Assembly (NCBI GenBank): GCA_031655335.1
Contig: CP134226.1
Location: forward strand, 2,841,001-2,905,000
Direction: 5' to 3'
DNA from: Thalassospiraceae bacterium LMO-SO8
GTDB lineage: Bacteria > Pseudomonadota > Alphaproteobacteria > Rhodospirillales > Casp-alpha2
DNA: 64,000 nt
The notes below the pieces were generated by a model. The model saw only the letters and a list, made by a program, of their open reading frames with translations, had not been told where the DNA came from and made no database searches. The translations under genes were made by a program, and so were the position numbers. Below, piece by piece: positions 41,649-55,882 of this stretch (its first letter is position 1; every line of letters starts with the position of its first letter).

Positions 41649-42301
41649 TCGCGCGGCTGAAGGGCCTGGTCGACGCCGTGGGAACGGATACCGCCGTCAT
41701 CGACGTCAACGGGGTCGGCTATCTGGTTCATGCCTCTTCCCGGACCTTGTCGCAGATGGGGCAGGGCGACGCGGTGGCGCTGTTCATCGAAACCCATGTG
41801 CGCGAAGATCACATCCACCTTTACGGTTTCCTGCGTGCCGACGAACAGGACTGGTTCCGCCTGCTGACCACCGTGCAGGGCGTGGGCGCCAAGGTCGCCC
41901 TCGCCATGCTGTCGGCGTTGACCGGCGACATGTTGCTGCAGGCCATCGCCGCCGGGGACAAGGCGGCGGTGTGCCGTGCCCCCGGCGTCGGGCCCAAGCT
42001 GGCGCAGCGCATCCTGCACGAGTTGAAGGACAAGGTCGGCGCCCTGGCCCTGGGGCCGGCGGCGGCCAAGGGAGGCGTTGTGCCGTCCCCGGGCGCGGCC
42101 AAGCCGGAAGCCGGCGACGCGGCGCAGGATCTGCTGCGCGACGCCGCCTCGGCCCTGGTCAATTTGGGCTATACCCCGTCGGAGGCCCTGGGGGCGGTGT
42201 CCCGCGCCGCCCAGGCGTCGGACGCGGCTCTGACGTTGGAAGCCTTGATCCGCGCCGGGTTGGCCGAACTTGCCCCGAGCGATCAGCGGCGGGGGGCCTA
42301 G
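41645..42301 (+). CDS. ruvA: Holliday-junction branch-migration protein RuvA
   Basis: 218 residues, tetrameric junction-binding platform. OB-like domain I ([21 protein letters not shown]), HhH domain II ([17 protein letters not shown] and [19 protein letters not shown]), flexible Ala-rich linker, and domain III ([15 protein letters not shown]) that contacts RuvB. GTG start overlapping ruvC. Confidence 0.95.
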   Translation: MIARLKGLVDAVGTDTAVIDVNGVGYLVHASSRTLSQMGQGDAVALFIETHVREDHIHLYGFLRADEQDWFRLLTTVQGVGAKVALAMLSALTGDMLLQAIAAGDKAAVCRAPGVGPKLAQRILHELKDKVGALALGPAAAKGGVVPSPGAAKPEAGDAAQDLLRDAASALVNLGYTPSEALGAVSRAAQASDAALTLEALIRAGLAELAPSDQRRGA

Positions 42302-42304
42302 GCC

Positions 42305-43360
42305 GTGGCGGAAGAACGTATGATCCAGCCCGAAGTCGTGGGTGACGACTTCGCCGCCGATCCCGGCCTGCGCCCGCAGGTGCTCGACGATTTCGTCGGC
42401 CAGGACCAGGCGCGCGAGAACCTGAAGGTGTTCATCGAGGCCGCGCGGTCGCGTGGCGAAGCGATGGACCATGTCCTGTTTTTCGGCCCCCCGGGGCTGG
42501 GCAAGACCACCTTGGCGCAGATCGTCGCCCGCGAACTGGGCGTGGGCTTTCGCGCCACCTCGGGCCCGGTGGTCGCCAAGGCGGGCGACCTGGCGGCGAT
42601 TCTCACCAACCTGCAGCCGCGCGACGTGCTGTTCATCGATGAAATCCACCGCCTCAGCCCGATCGTCGAGGAAATTCTCTATCCCGCGATGGAGGATTAT
42701 CAGCTCGACCTGATCATCGGCGAGGGGCCGGCGGCGCGGTCCGTGCGCATCGATCTGCCGCCCTTCACCCTGGTGGGGGCGACGACGCGTTCGGGCCTGA
42801 TCACCACGCCGCTGCGCGACCGTTTCGGCATTCCCGTGCGGCTTAACTTCTACAGCCCGGAAGCGCTCGAAGGCATCGTGCGCCGGGGGGCGGCGCTGCT
42901 GGGTCTGGACTTGACGGCCGAGGGAGCGTTGGAGATCGCCCGCCGGTCCCGCGGCACGCCACGGGTCGCGGGCCGCTTGCTGCGCCGGGTCCGCGATTTC
43001 GCCGCCGTCGACGGATCCGGGTCCGTCGACGCCCGGATCGCCGATGCGGCCCTGACGCGGCTTGAGGTCGATCAGCGCGGGCTCGACGCCATGGACCGCC
43101 GCTATCTGACCTGTATCTGCGGCAATTACGGTGGCGGGCCGGTCGGCGTCGAAACCCTGGCCGCCGCCCTGTCGGAACAGCGCGACACCATCGAGGAAGT
43201 GATCGAACCCTTCTTGATCCAGCAGGGGTTATTGATGCGCACGCCGCGCGGCCGCGCCGTGACGCCGGAAACATTCCGGCACCTGGGGCTCGACCTGCCG
43301 CCGGGCGCGCCGCAACTCGACCTTCTTTCCGCCACAAGTGGGTCGGAGGATGGCGCGTGA
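42305..43360 (+). CDS. ruvB: Holliday-junction branch-migration ATPase RuvB
   Basis: 351 residues, AAA+ motor. Motifs: Walker [13 protein letters not shown], Walker [12 protein letters not shown], sensor [18 protein letters not shown], sensor-2 [20 protein letters not shown] and winged-helix tail [19 protein letters not shown] start 3 nt after ruvA. The stop overlaps the ybgC start by 4 nt, coupling the ruv and tol genes. Confidence 0.96.
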   Translation: MAEERMIQPEVVGDDFAADPGLRPQVLDDFVGQDQARENLKVFIEAARSRGEAMDHVLFFGPPGLGKTTLAQIVARELGVGFRATSGPVVAKAGDLAAILTNLQPRDVLFIDEIHRLSPIVEEILYPAMEDYQLDLIIGEGPAARSVRIDLPPFTLVGATTRSGLITTPLRDRFGIPVRLNFYSPEALEGIVRRGAALLGLDLTAEGALEIARRSRGTPRVAGRLLRRVRDFAAVDGSGSVDARIADAALTRLEVDQRGLDAMDRRYLTCICGNYGGGPVGVETLAAALSEQRDTIEEVIEPFLIQQGLLMRTPRGRAVTPETFRHLGLDLPPGAPQLDLLSATSGSEDGA

Positions 43361-43794
43361 CCGGAACAGGAGAAACGCCCTGCCACCGCATGCCCGTGCG
43401 TGTCTATTACGAGGACACGGACGCCGGCGGCATCGTCTATTACGCCAACTACCTGCGCTATGCGGAGCGCGCCCGCACGGAGCTTCTGCGTGAACTGGGA
43501 TTTGAAAATTCCGCGATTTTGGCGCAGAAGGGCGTCGCGCTTGCCGTACGCCGGGTCAGCGCCGAATACCTGAAGCCGGCGCGGCTGGACGATGCGCTCA
43601 GCGTCGAGACGCGGGTGCTGGCGGTGCGGGGGGCGACCGTGGAGATGGCCCAGGTGGTGCGCCGAGACGACGAAGACCTGGTGCAGATGAGCCTGACGCT
43701 TGCCTGCATGAACTCGGCCGGACGGCCCGTGCGCCTGCCGGCCGAAGTGCGAATTGAAATGGCCCGGATCGCCGACGTCGGCGCGGGGCCTTAA
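43357..43794 (+). CDS. ybgC: Tol-Pal-associated acyl-CoA thioesterase
   Basis: 145 residues, hotdog fold. [19 protein letters not shown] holds the catalytic Asp region, followed by [15 protein letters not shown]. YbgC hydrolyses acyl-CoA and is linked to phospholipid metabolism near the Tol-Pal complex. First gene of the tol cluster; GTG start inside the ruvB end. Confidence 0.93.
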   Translation: MTGTGETPCHRMPVRVYYEDTDAGGIVYYANYLRYAERARTELLRELGFENSAILAQKGVALAVRRVSAEYLKPARLDDALSVETRVLAVRGATVEMAQVVRRDDEDLVQMSLTLACMNSAGRPVRLPAEVRIEMARIADVGAGP

Positions 43795-43819
43795 GAAAAA
43801 CGGAACGAGACGGACAAAG

Positions 43820-44527
<708 letters not shown>

Positions 44528-44543
44528 GGCGGGGAGCGGGAAC

Positions 44544-45002
44544 GTGGCCGTCACCATACAGCGGACCTCGCGCCGGCGGCGCAAGAACCGGGCGCTGATG
44601 AGCGACATCAACGTCACGCCGTTCGTCGACGTGATGCTGGTCCTGCTCATCATCTTCATGGTCACGGCGCCGCTTTTGACCGTGGGCGTCCAGGTCGACC
44701 TGCCGGAAACCAAGGCGGGCGCCGTCAGCGGCCAGGACGAACCGCTGGCCGTCAGCGTCGACGCCGGCGGGCAGATCTATATTCAGGACACGGCCGTCGA
44801 CTTGGACACATTGGTGCCAAGATTGCACGCTATCACCGGCAACAATCCGGACATCCGGATCTTCGTCAGAGGGGATAAGGCCATCAATTACGGACGTGTC
44901 ATGGCGGTGATGGGGCAGATCAACGCGGCCGGCTACCGGCGCGTGGCGCTGATCGCGCAGGAACCGGGCAAGGCGGCGAAACGCCCGCCTGCCAAGAAGT
45001 AA
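44544..45002 (+). CDS. tolR: Tol-Pal channel subunit TolR
   Basis: 152 residues. The single span SDINVTPFVDVMLVLLIIFM has the proton-carrying Asp in PFVDVMLVLL; the periplasmic domain follows with LPETKAG and FVRGDKAINYGRVM. GTG start at 44544, 4-9 nt after GGGGAG. 17 nt after tolQ. Confidence 0.94.
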   Translation: MAVTIQRTSRRRRKNRALMSDINVTPFVDVMLVLLIIFMVTAPLLTVGVQVDLPETKAGAVSGQDEPLAVSVDAGGQIYIQDTAVDLDTLVPRLHAITGNNPDIRIFVRGDKAINYGRVMAVMGQINAAGYRRVALIAQEPGKAAKRPPAKK

Positions 45003-45013
45003 GCCGGGGCCCC

Positions 45014-45961
45014 TTGCGGACCGCACTGATCACATCCGTCTCCCTGCACGTGGGTTTGGTGCTGGCCGCCTGGCTGGGCCTGCCGTTCAACAAGATCACG
45101 CCGTTGCATGAAGAGCAGCCCATCTTCGTCGAGATCGTCGACGTCGACGAGATGCGCAACGCGCCGCCGATGCCGGTTCAGGAAGCCCCGAAAAAAGAGG
45201 CCAAGGCCGAACCGCCCAAACCGCCGACGCCGCCCAAGCCGAAACCGGCGCCGCCCACGCCCAAGCAGCCCGAGATCGCGGCCCTGCCGCCCAAGCCCGA
45301 GGCGGAGCCCGAACCCCTGCCCAAGGCGAAGCCGGAACCCAAGCCCGAACCGGAGCCCAAGAAGGAGGCGGAGCCCAAGCCCGAGAAGAAGCCGGAGCCG
45401 CCCAAACCGAAACTGGCCCAGGTCGAGGTTCCGAAGAAGCCCAAGAAACCGCAGAAGCCGACCTTCGACACGGCGTCCGTGCTGAAGACACTTGAGAAGA
45501 TCAAGCAGCAGCCGACGCCCAAGCCCGAGGAAAAGCCTGAGAAGAAAGTGTCGGAAACGCCCAAGGACGACACCATGGCGCGCATCCGGGCGGCCTTGCA
45601 GAACAATTCCAAGTCGATCAAGTACGACCCGGACAAGAAGGTTTCGCAGCTTGAGATCGACCAGTGGCGCACGATGATCCGTAACCAGGTATCCAAGTGC
45701 TGGTCGCCGCCATATGGTGCGCCGGGGGCGGAAAAGCTGAGGCCGGAACTGCGCTTGACGATGAATTCCGACGGCACCGTGCAGTCGGTCGAGGTCGAGG
45801 ACACGGGGCGGATGTTCACCGACCGCTATTTCCAGGTCGCCGTCGAGGCGGCCCGCCGCGCGGTCCTGGACCCGCGCTGCAACAAGTTCAACCTGCCGCC
45901 GGACAAGTATCATGTCTGGCGCGATCTGAAGTTCATATTTGACCCGAGCGGAATGCTGTGA
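45014..45961 (+). CDS. tolA: TolA (TonB-like C-terminus)
   Basis: 315 residues. N-terminal span [20 protein letters not shown] anchors it in the inner membrane. A Pro/Lys/Glu-rich periplasmic region (residues ~55-200, repeats of [10 protein letters not shown] type) spans the periplasm, and the C-terminal domain (~215-315) has [13 protein letters not shown] and [16 protein letters not shown]. The start is TTG at 45014. The central segment is Pro-rich, unlike the Ala/Lys helix of E. coli TolA. The stop overlaps the tolB start (TGATG). Confidence 0.92.
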   Translation: MRTALITSVSLHVGLVLAAWLGLPFNKITPLHEEQPIFVEIVDVDEMRNAPPMPVQEAPKKEAKAEPPKPPTPPKPKPAPPTPKQPEIAALPPKPEAEPEPLPKAKPEPKPEPEPKKEAEPKPEKKPEPPKPKLAQVEVPKKPKKPQKPTFDTASVLKTLEKIKQQPTPKPEEKPEKKVSETPKDDTMARIRAALQNNSKSIKYDPDKKVSQLEIDQWRTMIRNQVSKCWSPPYGAPGAEKLRPELRLTMNSDGTVQSVEVEDTGRMFTDRYFQVAVEAARRAVLDPRCNKFNLPPDKYHVWRDLKFIFDPSGML

Positions 45962-47358
45962 TGACCATTAGGCCGATGATTATGCCCGCTAAATTCGCAA
46001 TGAAGACCTTTGCCCCGCTGATCGCGCTGTTGGCTTTCGCCGCGGCGTTGAGCGACGCTCGACCGGCGCGCGCCGAGATCACAATCGACATCACCCGGGG
46101 CAACGTCGAACCGCTGCCTATCGCGGTCACCGACTTCGTCGGCAAATCCGGCGCCGCGGCCCGGGCAGGGCGCGACATTGCCGGCGTGATCGCCGCCAAC
46201 CTGGAGCGTTCCGGCCTGTTCAAGCCGATCGACCCCAAGGCCTTCATCCAGTCGGCGGGGGCGCTCAACGCGCTGCCCCGGTTCGGCGATTGGCGCGTCA
46301 TCAACGCCCAGGCCTTGGTCCAAGGCCGCACCGAGGTTGTGTCCGACGGGCGGCTGCGCGTCGAATTCCGCCTGTGGGACGTGTTCTCGGAACAGCAGAT
46401 GATCGGCCTGGCCTATTTCACCGTGCCCGACAACTGGCGGCGCGTGGCGCATATCATTTCCGACTCGATCTACAAGCGGATTACCGGCGAGGACGGCTAT
46501 TTCGACACGCGCATCGTCTATGTCGCCGAACAGCCCAAGGACGCCAAGGGGGTCGGGCGCAACCGCCTGAACCCGTTCGGCAAGCGGCTGGCGATCATGG
46601 ACCAGGACGGGGAAAACCACCGCTTTCTGACCGACGGCACGACCCTGGTGCTGACACCCCGGTTCTCGCCGACGTTGCAGGAAATCACCTACATGTCCTA
46701 TTTCCGCAACAACCCGCGCGTCTACATCTTCAACATCGACACGGGACGCCAGGAAGTCCTGGGCGACTTTCCCGGCATGACCTTCGCGCCCCGGTTTTCG
46801 CCGGACGGCAAGAAAATCATCATGTCCATGGCCAAGGACGGGAACTCGGAAATCTACGTCATGGACCTGCGCACCCGCGTGGTGCGGCAGCTGACGTTCC
46901 ATTCCGCCATCGACACCTCGCCCAGCTTTTCGCCCGACGCCGACCAGGTCGTCTTCAACTCCGACCGCGGCGGCAGTCAGCAGCTTTACATCATGGACGA
47001 CCGTGGCAAGAACGTGCGCCGCATCAGTTTCGGCAATGGGCGCTACGCCACGCCCGTGTGGTCGCCGCGCGGCGACCTGATCGCCTTCACCAAGTTGTCG
47101 GGCGGGCGGTTCTTCATCGGTGTCATGAAGCCGGACGGATCGGGTGAACGGCTTTTGGCCGAGGATTTCAAGATCGAAGGGCCGACCTGGTCGCCGAACG
47201 GCCGCGTGCTGATCTTCTATCGCAAGGGCAGGTCGGAAAAGGACGGCAGCGGCGGGCAGTCGAAGTTGTGGTCCATCGATTTGACCGGGCATAACGAACG
47301 CGAGATTCCGACCCCCATGGATGCGTCCGACCCAGCGTGGTCGCCACTTATTCCCTGA
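45961..47358 (+). CDS. tolB: TolB, periplasmic beta-propeller of Tol-Pal
   Basis: 465 residues. Signal peptide ([20 protein letters not shown], cleavage near ARA-EI). N-terminal domain [20 protein letters not shown], then a six-bladed propeller with repeated [34 protein letters not shown] and [10 protein letters not shown]. It links TolA to Pal. ATG at 45961 (GTG at 45958 also in frame). Confidence 0.95.
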   Translation: MTIRPMIMPAKFAMKTFAPLIALLAFAAALSDARPARAEITIDITRGNVEPLPIAVTDFVGKSGAAARAGRDIAGVIAANLERSGLFKPIDPKAFIQSAGALNALPRFGDWRVINAQALVQGRTEVVSDGRLRVEFRLWDVFSEQQMIGLAYFTVPDNWRRVAHIISDSIYKRITGEDGYFDTRIVYVAEQPKDAKGVGRNRLNPFGKRLAIMDQDGENHRFLTDGTTLVLTPRFSPTLQEITYMSYFRNNPRVYIFNIDTGRQEVLGDFPGMTFAPRFSPDGKKIIMSMAKDGNSEIYVMDLRTRVVRQLTFHSAIDTSPSFSPDADQVVFNSDRGGSQQLYIMDDRGKNVRRISFGNGRYATPVWSPRGDLIAFTKLSGGRFFIGVMKPDGSGERLLAEDFKIEGPTWSPNGRVLIFYRKGRSEKDGSGGQSKLWSIDLTGHNEREIPTPMDASDPAWSPLIP

Positions 47359-47491
47359 CGTCGGGAAATGTTGTGACAGTGATCATACAAAAAGACATTT
47401 CGCGCATGCAAAAATGCAGGGTCTCAGAACGCCTTTGAACTTAAAAAGTACTTGGAATCAGAACGCTTAACCGTTAATACATCACACGAAC

Positions 47492-47509
47492 GGCCTTTTT
47501 TTAAAGGCC
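47492..47509. promoter_or_regulatory. Hairpin in the tolB-pal gap
   Basis: GGCCTTT pairs perfectly with AAAGGCC around TTTT. It lies after a possible promoter (TTGGAA 47452, 17-nt spacer, TAATAC 47475), so it would sit in the pal leader or terminate tolB transcripts. No T-run follows on the right. Confidence 0.4.
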
Positions 47510-47578
47510 AAGCAGATTTCACCGTCGGCAGCCCCGGCGGATTTGCAATGCACTAAAACCCGACAAATGGGGGATTAC

Positions 47579-48079
47579 ATGCGCTTTAAAGTTCTCGGAA
47601 TGGTCGCCGCTCTTGCTTTGGCAGTTTCGGCCTGCGAATCCACGTCAGGGTCGGGCGCCGGCGCCTCCGGTTCTGGCCAATCTATCACACCGCTGCCGGC
47701 CGCCGCGCCGCTGGCGTTGAAGGACCAGTTCGTCGTTGACGTCGGTGACCGCGTGTTCTTCGCGTTCGACCGTTTTGATGTCGAGCCGGATCAGAAGAAG
47801 GTCCTGGACGTTCAGGCCGCTTGGCTCAAGAAATACAGCTCCGTGACGGTCACGATCGAAGGCCATGCCGACGAACGCGGCACGCGGGAATACAACTTGG
47901 CGCTCGGCGAACGCCGCGCCAATGCGGTGAAAGAATACCTGATCTATCTCGGCATCGACGCCAAGCGGATCAAGACCGTCTCCTACGGTGAGGAACGCCC
48001 CGTGGCGCTCGGCTCCGACGAAACCGCCTGGTCGCAGAACCGCCGTGGCGTGACCGTCGTGACGGGCCCCGGTTCCTGA
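47579..48079 (+). CDS. pal: Pal, peptidoglycan-associated lipoprotein
   Basis: 166 residues. Lipoprotein signal with lipobox LALAVSAC; Ser/Gly linker; OmpA domain with VFFAFDRFDVEP, IEGHADERGTREYNLALGERR and SYGEERPVALGSDE, the first part quoted as IEGHADERGTREYNLALG. Anchors the outer membrane to peptidoglycan. ATG at 47579 preceded by ATGGGGGATT. The ~220-nt gap after tolB suggests its own promoter. Confidence 0.95.
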   Translation: MRFKVLGMVAALALAVSACESTSGSGAGASGSGQSITPLPAAAPLALKDQFVVDVGDRVFFAFDRFDVEPDQKKVLDVQAAWLKKYSSVTVTIEGHADERGTREYNLALGERRANAVKEYLIYLGIDAKRIKTVSYGEERPVALGSDETAWSQNRRGVTVVTGPGS

Positions 48080-48261
48080 TCCTCGGGCTGACCGTCTAGC
48101 GTTTCTAGGGCGCTTGTCCGGCCGCGGATTGCGGGATGGGCAAGCGCCTTAGTTTTGCCTAAAATTCCTGGGATTACGGGCATTCAGTCTGCGGCCGCGA
48201 AACCATCGTTTCGGATCGCCGCGCCCGTTTCAACCGCGACAACAGGGACACGCGAATTCCC

Positions 48262-49383
48262 ATGCGTCTGATGACCTTCCCGACCGCCCTGACCTTGCTT
48301 TGCCTCGCCGCTGTTCTGGCCGCCGCCGTTCCGGCCCGGGCCCAGGACGCGCAGGCCCTGTCGCAGCGTCTCGAGCGGCTGGAGCGGGATATCCAGACCC
48401 TGTCGAAAATGGTCGTTCGCGGTCCGGGGGCGGTCCCCGCCGCCGATCTGCCGGCCGCCGCCAAGCCGGCCGAGCCGATGCCCAATCTGCCGCAGAACGC
48501 CGTGGCGCGCATCGGCGTGCGGCTCGACACGCTGGAAAACGAACTGCGGGACGTGACCGGGCGGATCGAGGAAATGACCTACAATGTGGATCAGCTGACG
48601 GCGCGGGTCGATCGTCTGGTCACCGATATGGATTTCCGGCTGTCCGGTCTGGAACAGCAGGGCCGCGGTCCGGGTGCTTCCACGGCCATGCAGCCCGGCG
48701 CGGCCGGGCCCCAGGCCAACGCGGCGCCGACCCCGGGCGAGGTCCGCATCATCGGCCGTCCCGCGGGCACCCTGGGTCAAATCAACCCCGACCTGGTCAA
48801 ATCCGCCACGCCGTCGGGCAAACCGGAGGCGGCCAATGCCGCGCCGTTGGGCGTCGGCGGGCCGGTTCAGGCGGCGCCCATGCCGGCCCCCGCCGGTGCC
48901 CCCAACCCGGCCGCCGTCACGCGCGTTCAATCGCCGCAACAGGCCGCCGCCGTGCCCCAGACCGGCGCGGCACAGGGCCCGGTGCTGCCGGACGGCACCG
49001 CCGAGGAACAGTACAAATTCGCCTTCGACCTGTTGCGTAAGCACCAGTTCGACCAGGCGGAAGCGGCCTTCAAGGAATTCCTGGGCAAGCACGATGGCGG
49101 CGCGCTTTCAAGCAACGCGCGCTATTGGCTGGGCGAAACCCATTACGCGCGGGCCGAATACGTGAAGGCGGCCGAAGTCTTCCTACAGGGGTTTGAAAAG
49201 GACCCCAAGGGCGGCAAGGCGCCGGACAGCCTGCTGAAGCTGGCCATGTCGCTGGGCCAACTGGGCCAGAACAAGGAAGGCTGCGGCGCCATCGACAAGC
49301 TGTTCGCCGATTTCCCCAATGCCAACAGCTCCCTCAAGCGCACGGCCACCCGCCAGCAGCGGCAAATGAACTGCAAGCAGTGA
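48262..49383 (+). CDS. ybgF: Tol-Pal accessory protein YbgF/CpoB
   Basis: 373 residues, periplasmic. Signal peptide (TALTLLCLAAVLAAAVPARA), N-terminal trimerising coiled coil (LSQRLERLERDIQTLSKMV), long Pro/Ala-rich middle (~135-245), and C-terminal TPR repeats (EEQYKFAFDLLRKHQFDQAE, YWLGETHYARAEYVKAAEVF). Family members coordinate Tol with peptidoglycan synthesis. The Pro/Ala linker is longer than in E. coli. Confidence 0.93.
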   Translation: MRLMTFPTALTLLCLAAVLAAAVPARAQDAQALSQRLERLERDIQTLSKMVVRGPGAVPAADLPAAAKPAEPMPNLPQNAVARIGVRLDTLENELRDVTGRIEEMTYNVDQLTARVDRLVTDMDFRLSGLEQQGRGPGASTAMQPGAAGPQANAAPTPGEVRIIGRPAGTLGQINPDLVKSATPSGKPEAANAAPLGVGGPVQAAPMPAPAGAPNPAAVTRVQSPQQAAAVPQTGAAQGPVLPDGTAEEQYKFAFDLLRKHQFDQAEAAFKEFLGKHDGGALSSNARYWLGETHYARAEYVKAAEVFLQGFEKDPKGGKAPDSLLKLAMSLGQLGQNKEGCGAIDKLFADFPNANSSLKRTATRQQRQMNCKQ

Positions 49384-49450
49384 CCGGCTCGGCCTGACGC
49401 CGCGCCAGGGTTCACGGACCTGCGCCCTCTGGAGACAGCCCGGACGGCAG

Positions 49451-50770
49451 ATGATGACGGCGACCGCTCATCCCCTTTCAAATGACGATGCCGACGGCCT
49501 TGGCCGCCGGTTTGCCAAATCGATGGACCGTCTCGGTCCGTTCGAGACCGCCCCCCATCTGGCCGTCGCCGTTTCCGGAGGTGCGGACAGCACGGCCCTG
49601 GCCTTGCTGGCCCAGGACTGGGCAGCAGAGCGGGACGGGCGGGTGACGGCGCTGATCGTCGATCACGGGCTGAGGGGGGGCTCGGCGGCGGAAGCGGCGG
49701 GGACGGCGGCACGTCTCCAATCCCTCGGCATCGTGGCGCATATCCTGACCTGGGACGGGGCCAAGCCCGCCGCGTCGGTGCAGGCCGCGGCGCGGGCGGC
49801 GCGCTACGGGCTGTTGCGGAATTGGTGCCGGACTGCCGGGGTGCTGCATCTTCTGGCCGGGCATCATGGCGATGATCAGGCGGAAACCCACGTGATGCGG
49901 CAAAGCCGGGGCGGCGGCTTCGGCGCCGCGGGGATGAGCGCCCTGGTGAGCTTTCCCGAACTGCGCCTGCTGCGCCCGCTTCTGGGTATCCGCCACGGCG
50001 CCCTGACAGCCTATCTCGCGGCGAAGGGTGTCGCCTGGATCGAAGACCCTTCCAATGCCAACACCGATTTCGAACGGGTGCGTATCCGGCGGCGTCTCGT
50101 GACCGATGCGGGGCTGGCGGATCGGGCGCTTGCGGAGGCGCATGCGGCGGGAGTGGCGCGCCAGAAGCTCCAAGATGCCGTCAACCGGGCGTTGGCGGAA
50201 ACCGTTTCCCCGCATCCCCTCGGCTTTGCCGATCTCGACCGCCGCGCGTTCGCTGGCCTGGCCCCCGATGTGGCGGGGCGTCTGGCGGCCCGGCTGGCGC
50301 AGGTTCTGGGCGGAGCCGATCATGCCCCTCCGGCGGCGCGGGCGGATCGCCTGGCCCGGCGCATCGCGGGGGGCGGGGCCTTTCCCGGTGGCAGCCTGGG
50401 CCGCTGCCGGTTCCTGGCTGACAAGGCCGGATGTATCGTTGTTTGCCGCGACGGGCGCGGACTGCCCGCTCCGATGGCGGTCTCTGCGGGCCGTGTGGCC
50501 AGTTGGGATGGCCGCTTCGCCATCGTTCTGCCGGCGGGCATCTCCCCGGGGGTGGTGCTCGCCCCCCTGGGACCCGAGGGCTGGCGCCAGATTCCCAAGG
50601 ACATGCGCCGCGCGTCCGGGCTGCCCTCCGCCGCCGCGCGCACGTTGCCGGCCCTGTTCGAAAACGGTACTCTCCTGGCCCATGCGGTGCCCGGCGGCGG
50701 CGCGGAGGGGCTCTCCATTCGCTTCCGGGCAAAAAATACCTTGGCCTTTAACGGGTTTTGTATTGCGTGA
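49451..50770 (+). CDS. tilS: tRNA(Ile)-lysidine synthase
   Basis: 439 residues. Modifies C34 of tRNA-Ile(CAU) to lysidine. The PP-loop AVSGGADSTALALLAQDW and LLAGHHGDDQAETHVMRQ are characteristic, as is the RPLLGI and WIEDPSNANTDFERVRIRR region. The C-terminal part is weakly conserved. Followed after ~105 nt by ftsH, a common pairing. Confidence 0.93.
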   Translation: MMTATAHPLSNDDADGLGRRFAKSMDRLGPFETAPHLAVAVSGGADSTALALLAQDWAAERDGRVTALIVDHGLRGGSAAEAAGTAARLQSLGIVAHILTWDGAKPAASVQAAARAARYGLLRNWCRTAGVLHLLAGHHGDDQAETHVMRQSRGGGFGAAGMSALVSFPELRLLRPLLGIRHGALTAYLAAKGVAWIEDPSNANTDFERVRIRRRLVTDAGLADRALAEAHAAGVARQKLQDAVNRALAETVSPHPLGFADLDRRAFAGLAPDVAGRLAARLAQVLGGADHAPPAARADRLARRIAGGGAFPGGSLGRCRFLADKAGCIVVCRDGRGLPAPMAVSAGRVASWDGRFAIVLPAGISPGVVLAPLGPEGWRQIPKDMRRASGLPSAAARTLPALFENGTLLAHAVPGGGAEGLSIRFRAKNTLAFNGFCIA

Positions 50771-50876
50771 GGGTTTCGGAGTACTATCTCTGGAAGAAGG
50801 GCCCTGTGGGCGCTGCATGTGGCGTCGATACGTCGTCCCTGCGGCCTTCGTCCAACCTCTTAAAAGGACTTAATCG

Positions 50877-52810
<1,934 letters not shown>

Positions 52811-52814
<4 letters not shown>

Positions 52815-53665
52815 CCGCGCCCGTTTCGGCGGCGCCGTCGTTCGCGGGCCTGGCCCTCGACCGGCCGCGCCTGATGGCGGTGATCAACGCGACCCCCGAC
52901 AGCTTTTCCGACGGCGGCGAGGCCTTCGCCCTTGAGGACGCTCTCAACCGGGGCCGTGCTTTCATAGCCGAAGGTGCCGATATCCTGGACGTCGGCGGAG
53001 AATCGACCCGCCCTGGGGCAACGCCGGTCTCCGCCCAGGAGGAAATCCGCCGCGTCGTGCCCGTGATCGAGGCTCTGGCGGCCGAAGGGGGCCTGGTATC
53101 CATCGACAGCCGCCGGGCCGAGGTCATGCGCGCCGCCGTAAAAGCGGGAGCCCGCATCATTAACGACGTGTCGGCGCTTCAAGGCGAAGGGGCGTTGGAT
53201 GCGGCGGCGGACCTCGGCGTGCCGGTGATCCTCATGCACATGCAGGGCGAGCCCGGCACCATGCAGGACAATCCCACTTATGACGACGTGGTGGCCGAGG
53301 TGCGGGATGGTCTTCTGGCCCGCGCCCGCGCCTGTCGGAACGCAGGCATCGCGGCCCAGGACATCGCGCTCGACCCCGGGATCGGCTTCGGCAAGACCGT
53401 GGCGCATAACCTATCGTTGCTGGCAAACCTGGACCGCCTGACCGAGACCGGCCATCCCGTGGTTTTAGGCGTGTCGCGCAAAAGCTACATCGCCAAGATC
53501 GACCGCGACGTGCCGCCCGGCGAACGGGTCGCGGGTTCCGTCGCCACGGCGTTGGCCGCCTGGGACCGGGGCGTGCGCATCTTCCGGGTCCACGACGTCG
53601 CCGAACACCGTCAGGCGTTGGCCGTTTACCGCGCTATTGCGGAGACCGGCGGGAAGGGTTCATAA
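52811..53665 (+). CDS. folP: Dihydropteroate synthase
   Basis: 284 residues, TIM barrel. Joins 4-aminobenzoate to the pterin, the sulfonamide target. Motifs [48 protein letters not shown] and [13 protein letters not shown] start within the ftsH end. Confidence 0.95.
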
Positions 53666-53702
53666 GGGGCCTGTTAACCACCGCTTTGGTACAAATTGAG
53701 CC

Positions 53703-55055
53703 ATGACACGCAAACTGTTCGGCACCGACGGCATCCGCGGCACCGCCAATTCCGACCCCATGAACGCCGAAACGGCGCTCAAGGTCGGCATGGCGGCGGG
53801 GGCGCAGTTCATTCGTGGCGACCATCGACATCGCGTGGTGATCGGCAAGGACACGCGGCTGTCGGGCTATCTGCTGGAGCCGGCGCTGGTCGCCGGGTTC
53901 GTTTCCGTCGGCATGGACGTGATCATCGTCGGCCCGATCCCGACGCCCGCCATCGCCATGTTGACGCAGTCGCTGCGCGCCGACCTGGGCGTCATGCTGT
54001 CGGCCTCGCACAATCCCTACCACGACAACGGCATCAAGCTGTTCGGGCCCGACGGTTACAAGCTGTCGGACGAGATCGAGATCGAGATCGAGGCCCGCAT
54101 GGCCGGCGACCAGTCGGCGGATCTGGCGCCGCCGGACAAGTTGGGCCGGACCTGGCGTCTGGACAGCGCGCGCGGGCGTTACAATGATTACGTCAAGCGC
54201 ACCTTCCCACGGGAACATACCCTCGACGGGCTCAAGGTCGTGCTCGACTGCGCCAACGGTGCGGCTTATCGCGTGGCGCCCGAAGTCCTGTGGGAATTGG
54301 GAGCCGAAGTCATTTCGATCGGCGTCGATCCCGACGGCTTCAACATCAACAAGGATTGCGGGTCCACGAATACCGAGGCCATGCAATCCCAGACCCTGGC
54401 CCATGGTGCCGACCTGGGGATCGCGCTCGACGGTGACGCCGACCGGGTCCTGGTCTGTGATGAAAAAGGCGACATGGTCGACGGCGACCAGATCCTCGGC
54501 CTGGTCGCGCGCAACTGGCTGGAACGCGGCATCCTGAAGGGCGGCGGCGTGGTCGCCACGGTGATGTCCAACCTGGGCCTGGAACGGTTTCTGAACGACA
54601 ATCTGGGCCTGGGGCTGGAACGCACCCAGGTCGGCGACCGCTACGTGGTCGAGTACATGCGCGCCAAGGGCTTCAACCTGGGCGGGGAACAATCCGGCCA
54701 TATCATTCTGGGTGACTATTCGACGACCGGCGACGGTCTGATCGCTGCCTTGCAGGTATTGTCCGTGGTCAAGAAATCCGGCCTGCCGGCCAGCGAGGTC
54801 TGCCGCCCGTTCGAACCGCTGCCGCAGCTTCTCAAGAATGTACGGTTCGACGGGGCGTCACCGCTCGAGGCGGCAATCGTGCAGGACGCGATCAAGGACG
54901 CCCACGCCACGCTGAACGGCAAGGGGCGTTTGCTGGTCCGCCCGTCGGGCACGGAGCCGCTGGTCCGTGTCATGGCCGAGGGCGAGGACGATGTGCTCAT
55001 CACCCGGGTGGTGGACGAGCTGATCACCCTCCTGGAAACGGAAGTCCGGACCTAA
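53703..55055 (+). CDS. glmM: Phosphoglucosamine mutase
   Basis: 450 residues. Converts glucosamine-6-P to glucosamine-1-P for cell-wall precursors. Motifs: [13 protein letters not shown], catalytic phospho-Ser in [13 protein letters not shown], metal loop [11 protein letters not shown], sugar-binding GEQSGHI, and phosphate-binding [12 protein letters not shown]. Order ftsH-folP-glmM is common. Confidence 0.96.
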   Translation: MTRKLFGTDGIRGTANSDPMNAETALKVGMAAGAQFIRGDHRHRVVIGKDTRLSGYLLEPALVAGFVSVGMDVIIVGPIPTPAIAMLTQSLRADLGVMLSASHNPYHDNGIKLFGPDGYKLSDEIEIEIEARMAGDQSADLAPPDKLGRTWRLDSARGRYNDYVKRTFPREHTLDGLKVVLDCANGAAYRVAPEVLWELGAEVISIGVDPDGFNINKDCGSTNTEAMQSQTLAHGADLGIALDGDADRVLVCDEKGDMVDGDQILGLVARNWLERGILKGGGVVATVMSNLGLERFLNDNLGLGLERTQVGDRYVVEYMRAKGFNLGGEQSGHIILGDYSTTGDGLIAALQVLSVVKKSGLPASEVCRPFEPLPQLLKNVRFDGASPLEAAIVQDAIKDAHATLNGKGRLLVRPSGTEPLVRVMAEGEDDVLITRVVDELITLLETEVRT

Positions 55056-55058
55056 CCC

Positions 55059-55874
55059 ATGCAACTCAAAGGCCGCGTGCTGATCATCGCCGGATCGGAT
55101 TCCGGCGGCGGTGCCGGAATCCAGGCGGACATCAAGACGGTGTCGGCGCTGGGCGGTTACGCCATGACCGCGATCACCGCGTTGACGGCCCAGAACACCC
55201 TGGGCGTCACGGGAATCCAGGCCGTGCCCGCGGACTTCGTCGCCCAGCAGATCCGCATGGTGATGGAAGATTTGGGCGCCGACTGCATCAAGATCGGCAT
55301 GCTGCACCGGGCCGAGGTCGTCCTGGCCGTCGCCGATGCCCTGGCCGAAACCGCGGCGGGCGTCCCGGTGGTTCTGGATACGGTGATGATCGCCAAGGGC
55401 GGCCATGCGCTGCTCGACGACGATGCCGTTGACGCGTTGAAGACCCGTTTGCTGCCGGGGGCGGCCCTGGTTACGCCCAACCTGCCCGAAGCCGAAGTGC
55501 TTACGGGCCTGCCCGTGCGAACGGTCGAGGACATGATGGATGCGGGCGAGGATATTCTGGCATTGGGTGCCAGGGCCGTGCTGATGAAGGGCGGGCATCT
55601 GGACGGCGACACGGTGACGGACCTTCTGGTTACAGCCGATGACTGCTTGGGTTGGGAAGGCCCCCGCATCGATACGCCCCATACCCACGGCACGGGGTGC
55701 ACCCTGGCCAGCGCCTGTGCCGCCGGGATTGCCCAGGGCCTGGACCTGATCGACGCCGTCGCCCGCGCCCATGCCTATGTGGTGGAGGCGATCCGCACCG
55801 CGCCCGGACTGGGGCGAGGCCACGGCCCTCTGAATCACGGGTTCGCGGTCACGCCCTTTGATCCGAAAAATTAG
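55059..55874 (+). CDS. thiD: Hydroxymethylpyrimidine (phosphate) kinase
   Basis: 271 residues, ribokinase fold. Makes HMP-PP for ThiE. Motifs: [37 protein letters not shown] and the anion-hole [11 protein letters not shown]. 3 nt after glmM; ends 8 nt from the convergent regulator. Confidence 0.94.
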   Translation: MQLKGRVLIIAGSDSGGGAGIQADIKTVSALGGYAMTAITALTAQNTLGVTGIQAVPADFVAQQIRMVMEDLGADCIKIGMLHRAEVVLAVADALAETAAGVPVVLDTVMIAKGGHALLDDDAVDALKTRLLPGAALVTPNLPEAEVLTGLPVRTVEDMMDAGEDILALGARAVLMKGGHLDGDTVTDLLVTADDCLGWEGPRIDTPHTHGTGCTLASACAAGIAQGLDLIDAVARAHAYVVEAIRTAPGLGRGHGPLNHGFAVTPFDPKN

Positions 55875-55882
55875 CTGATTGC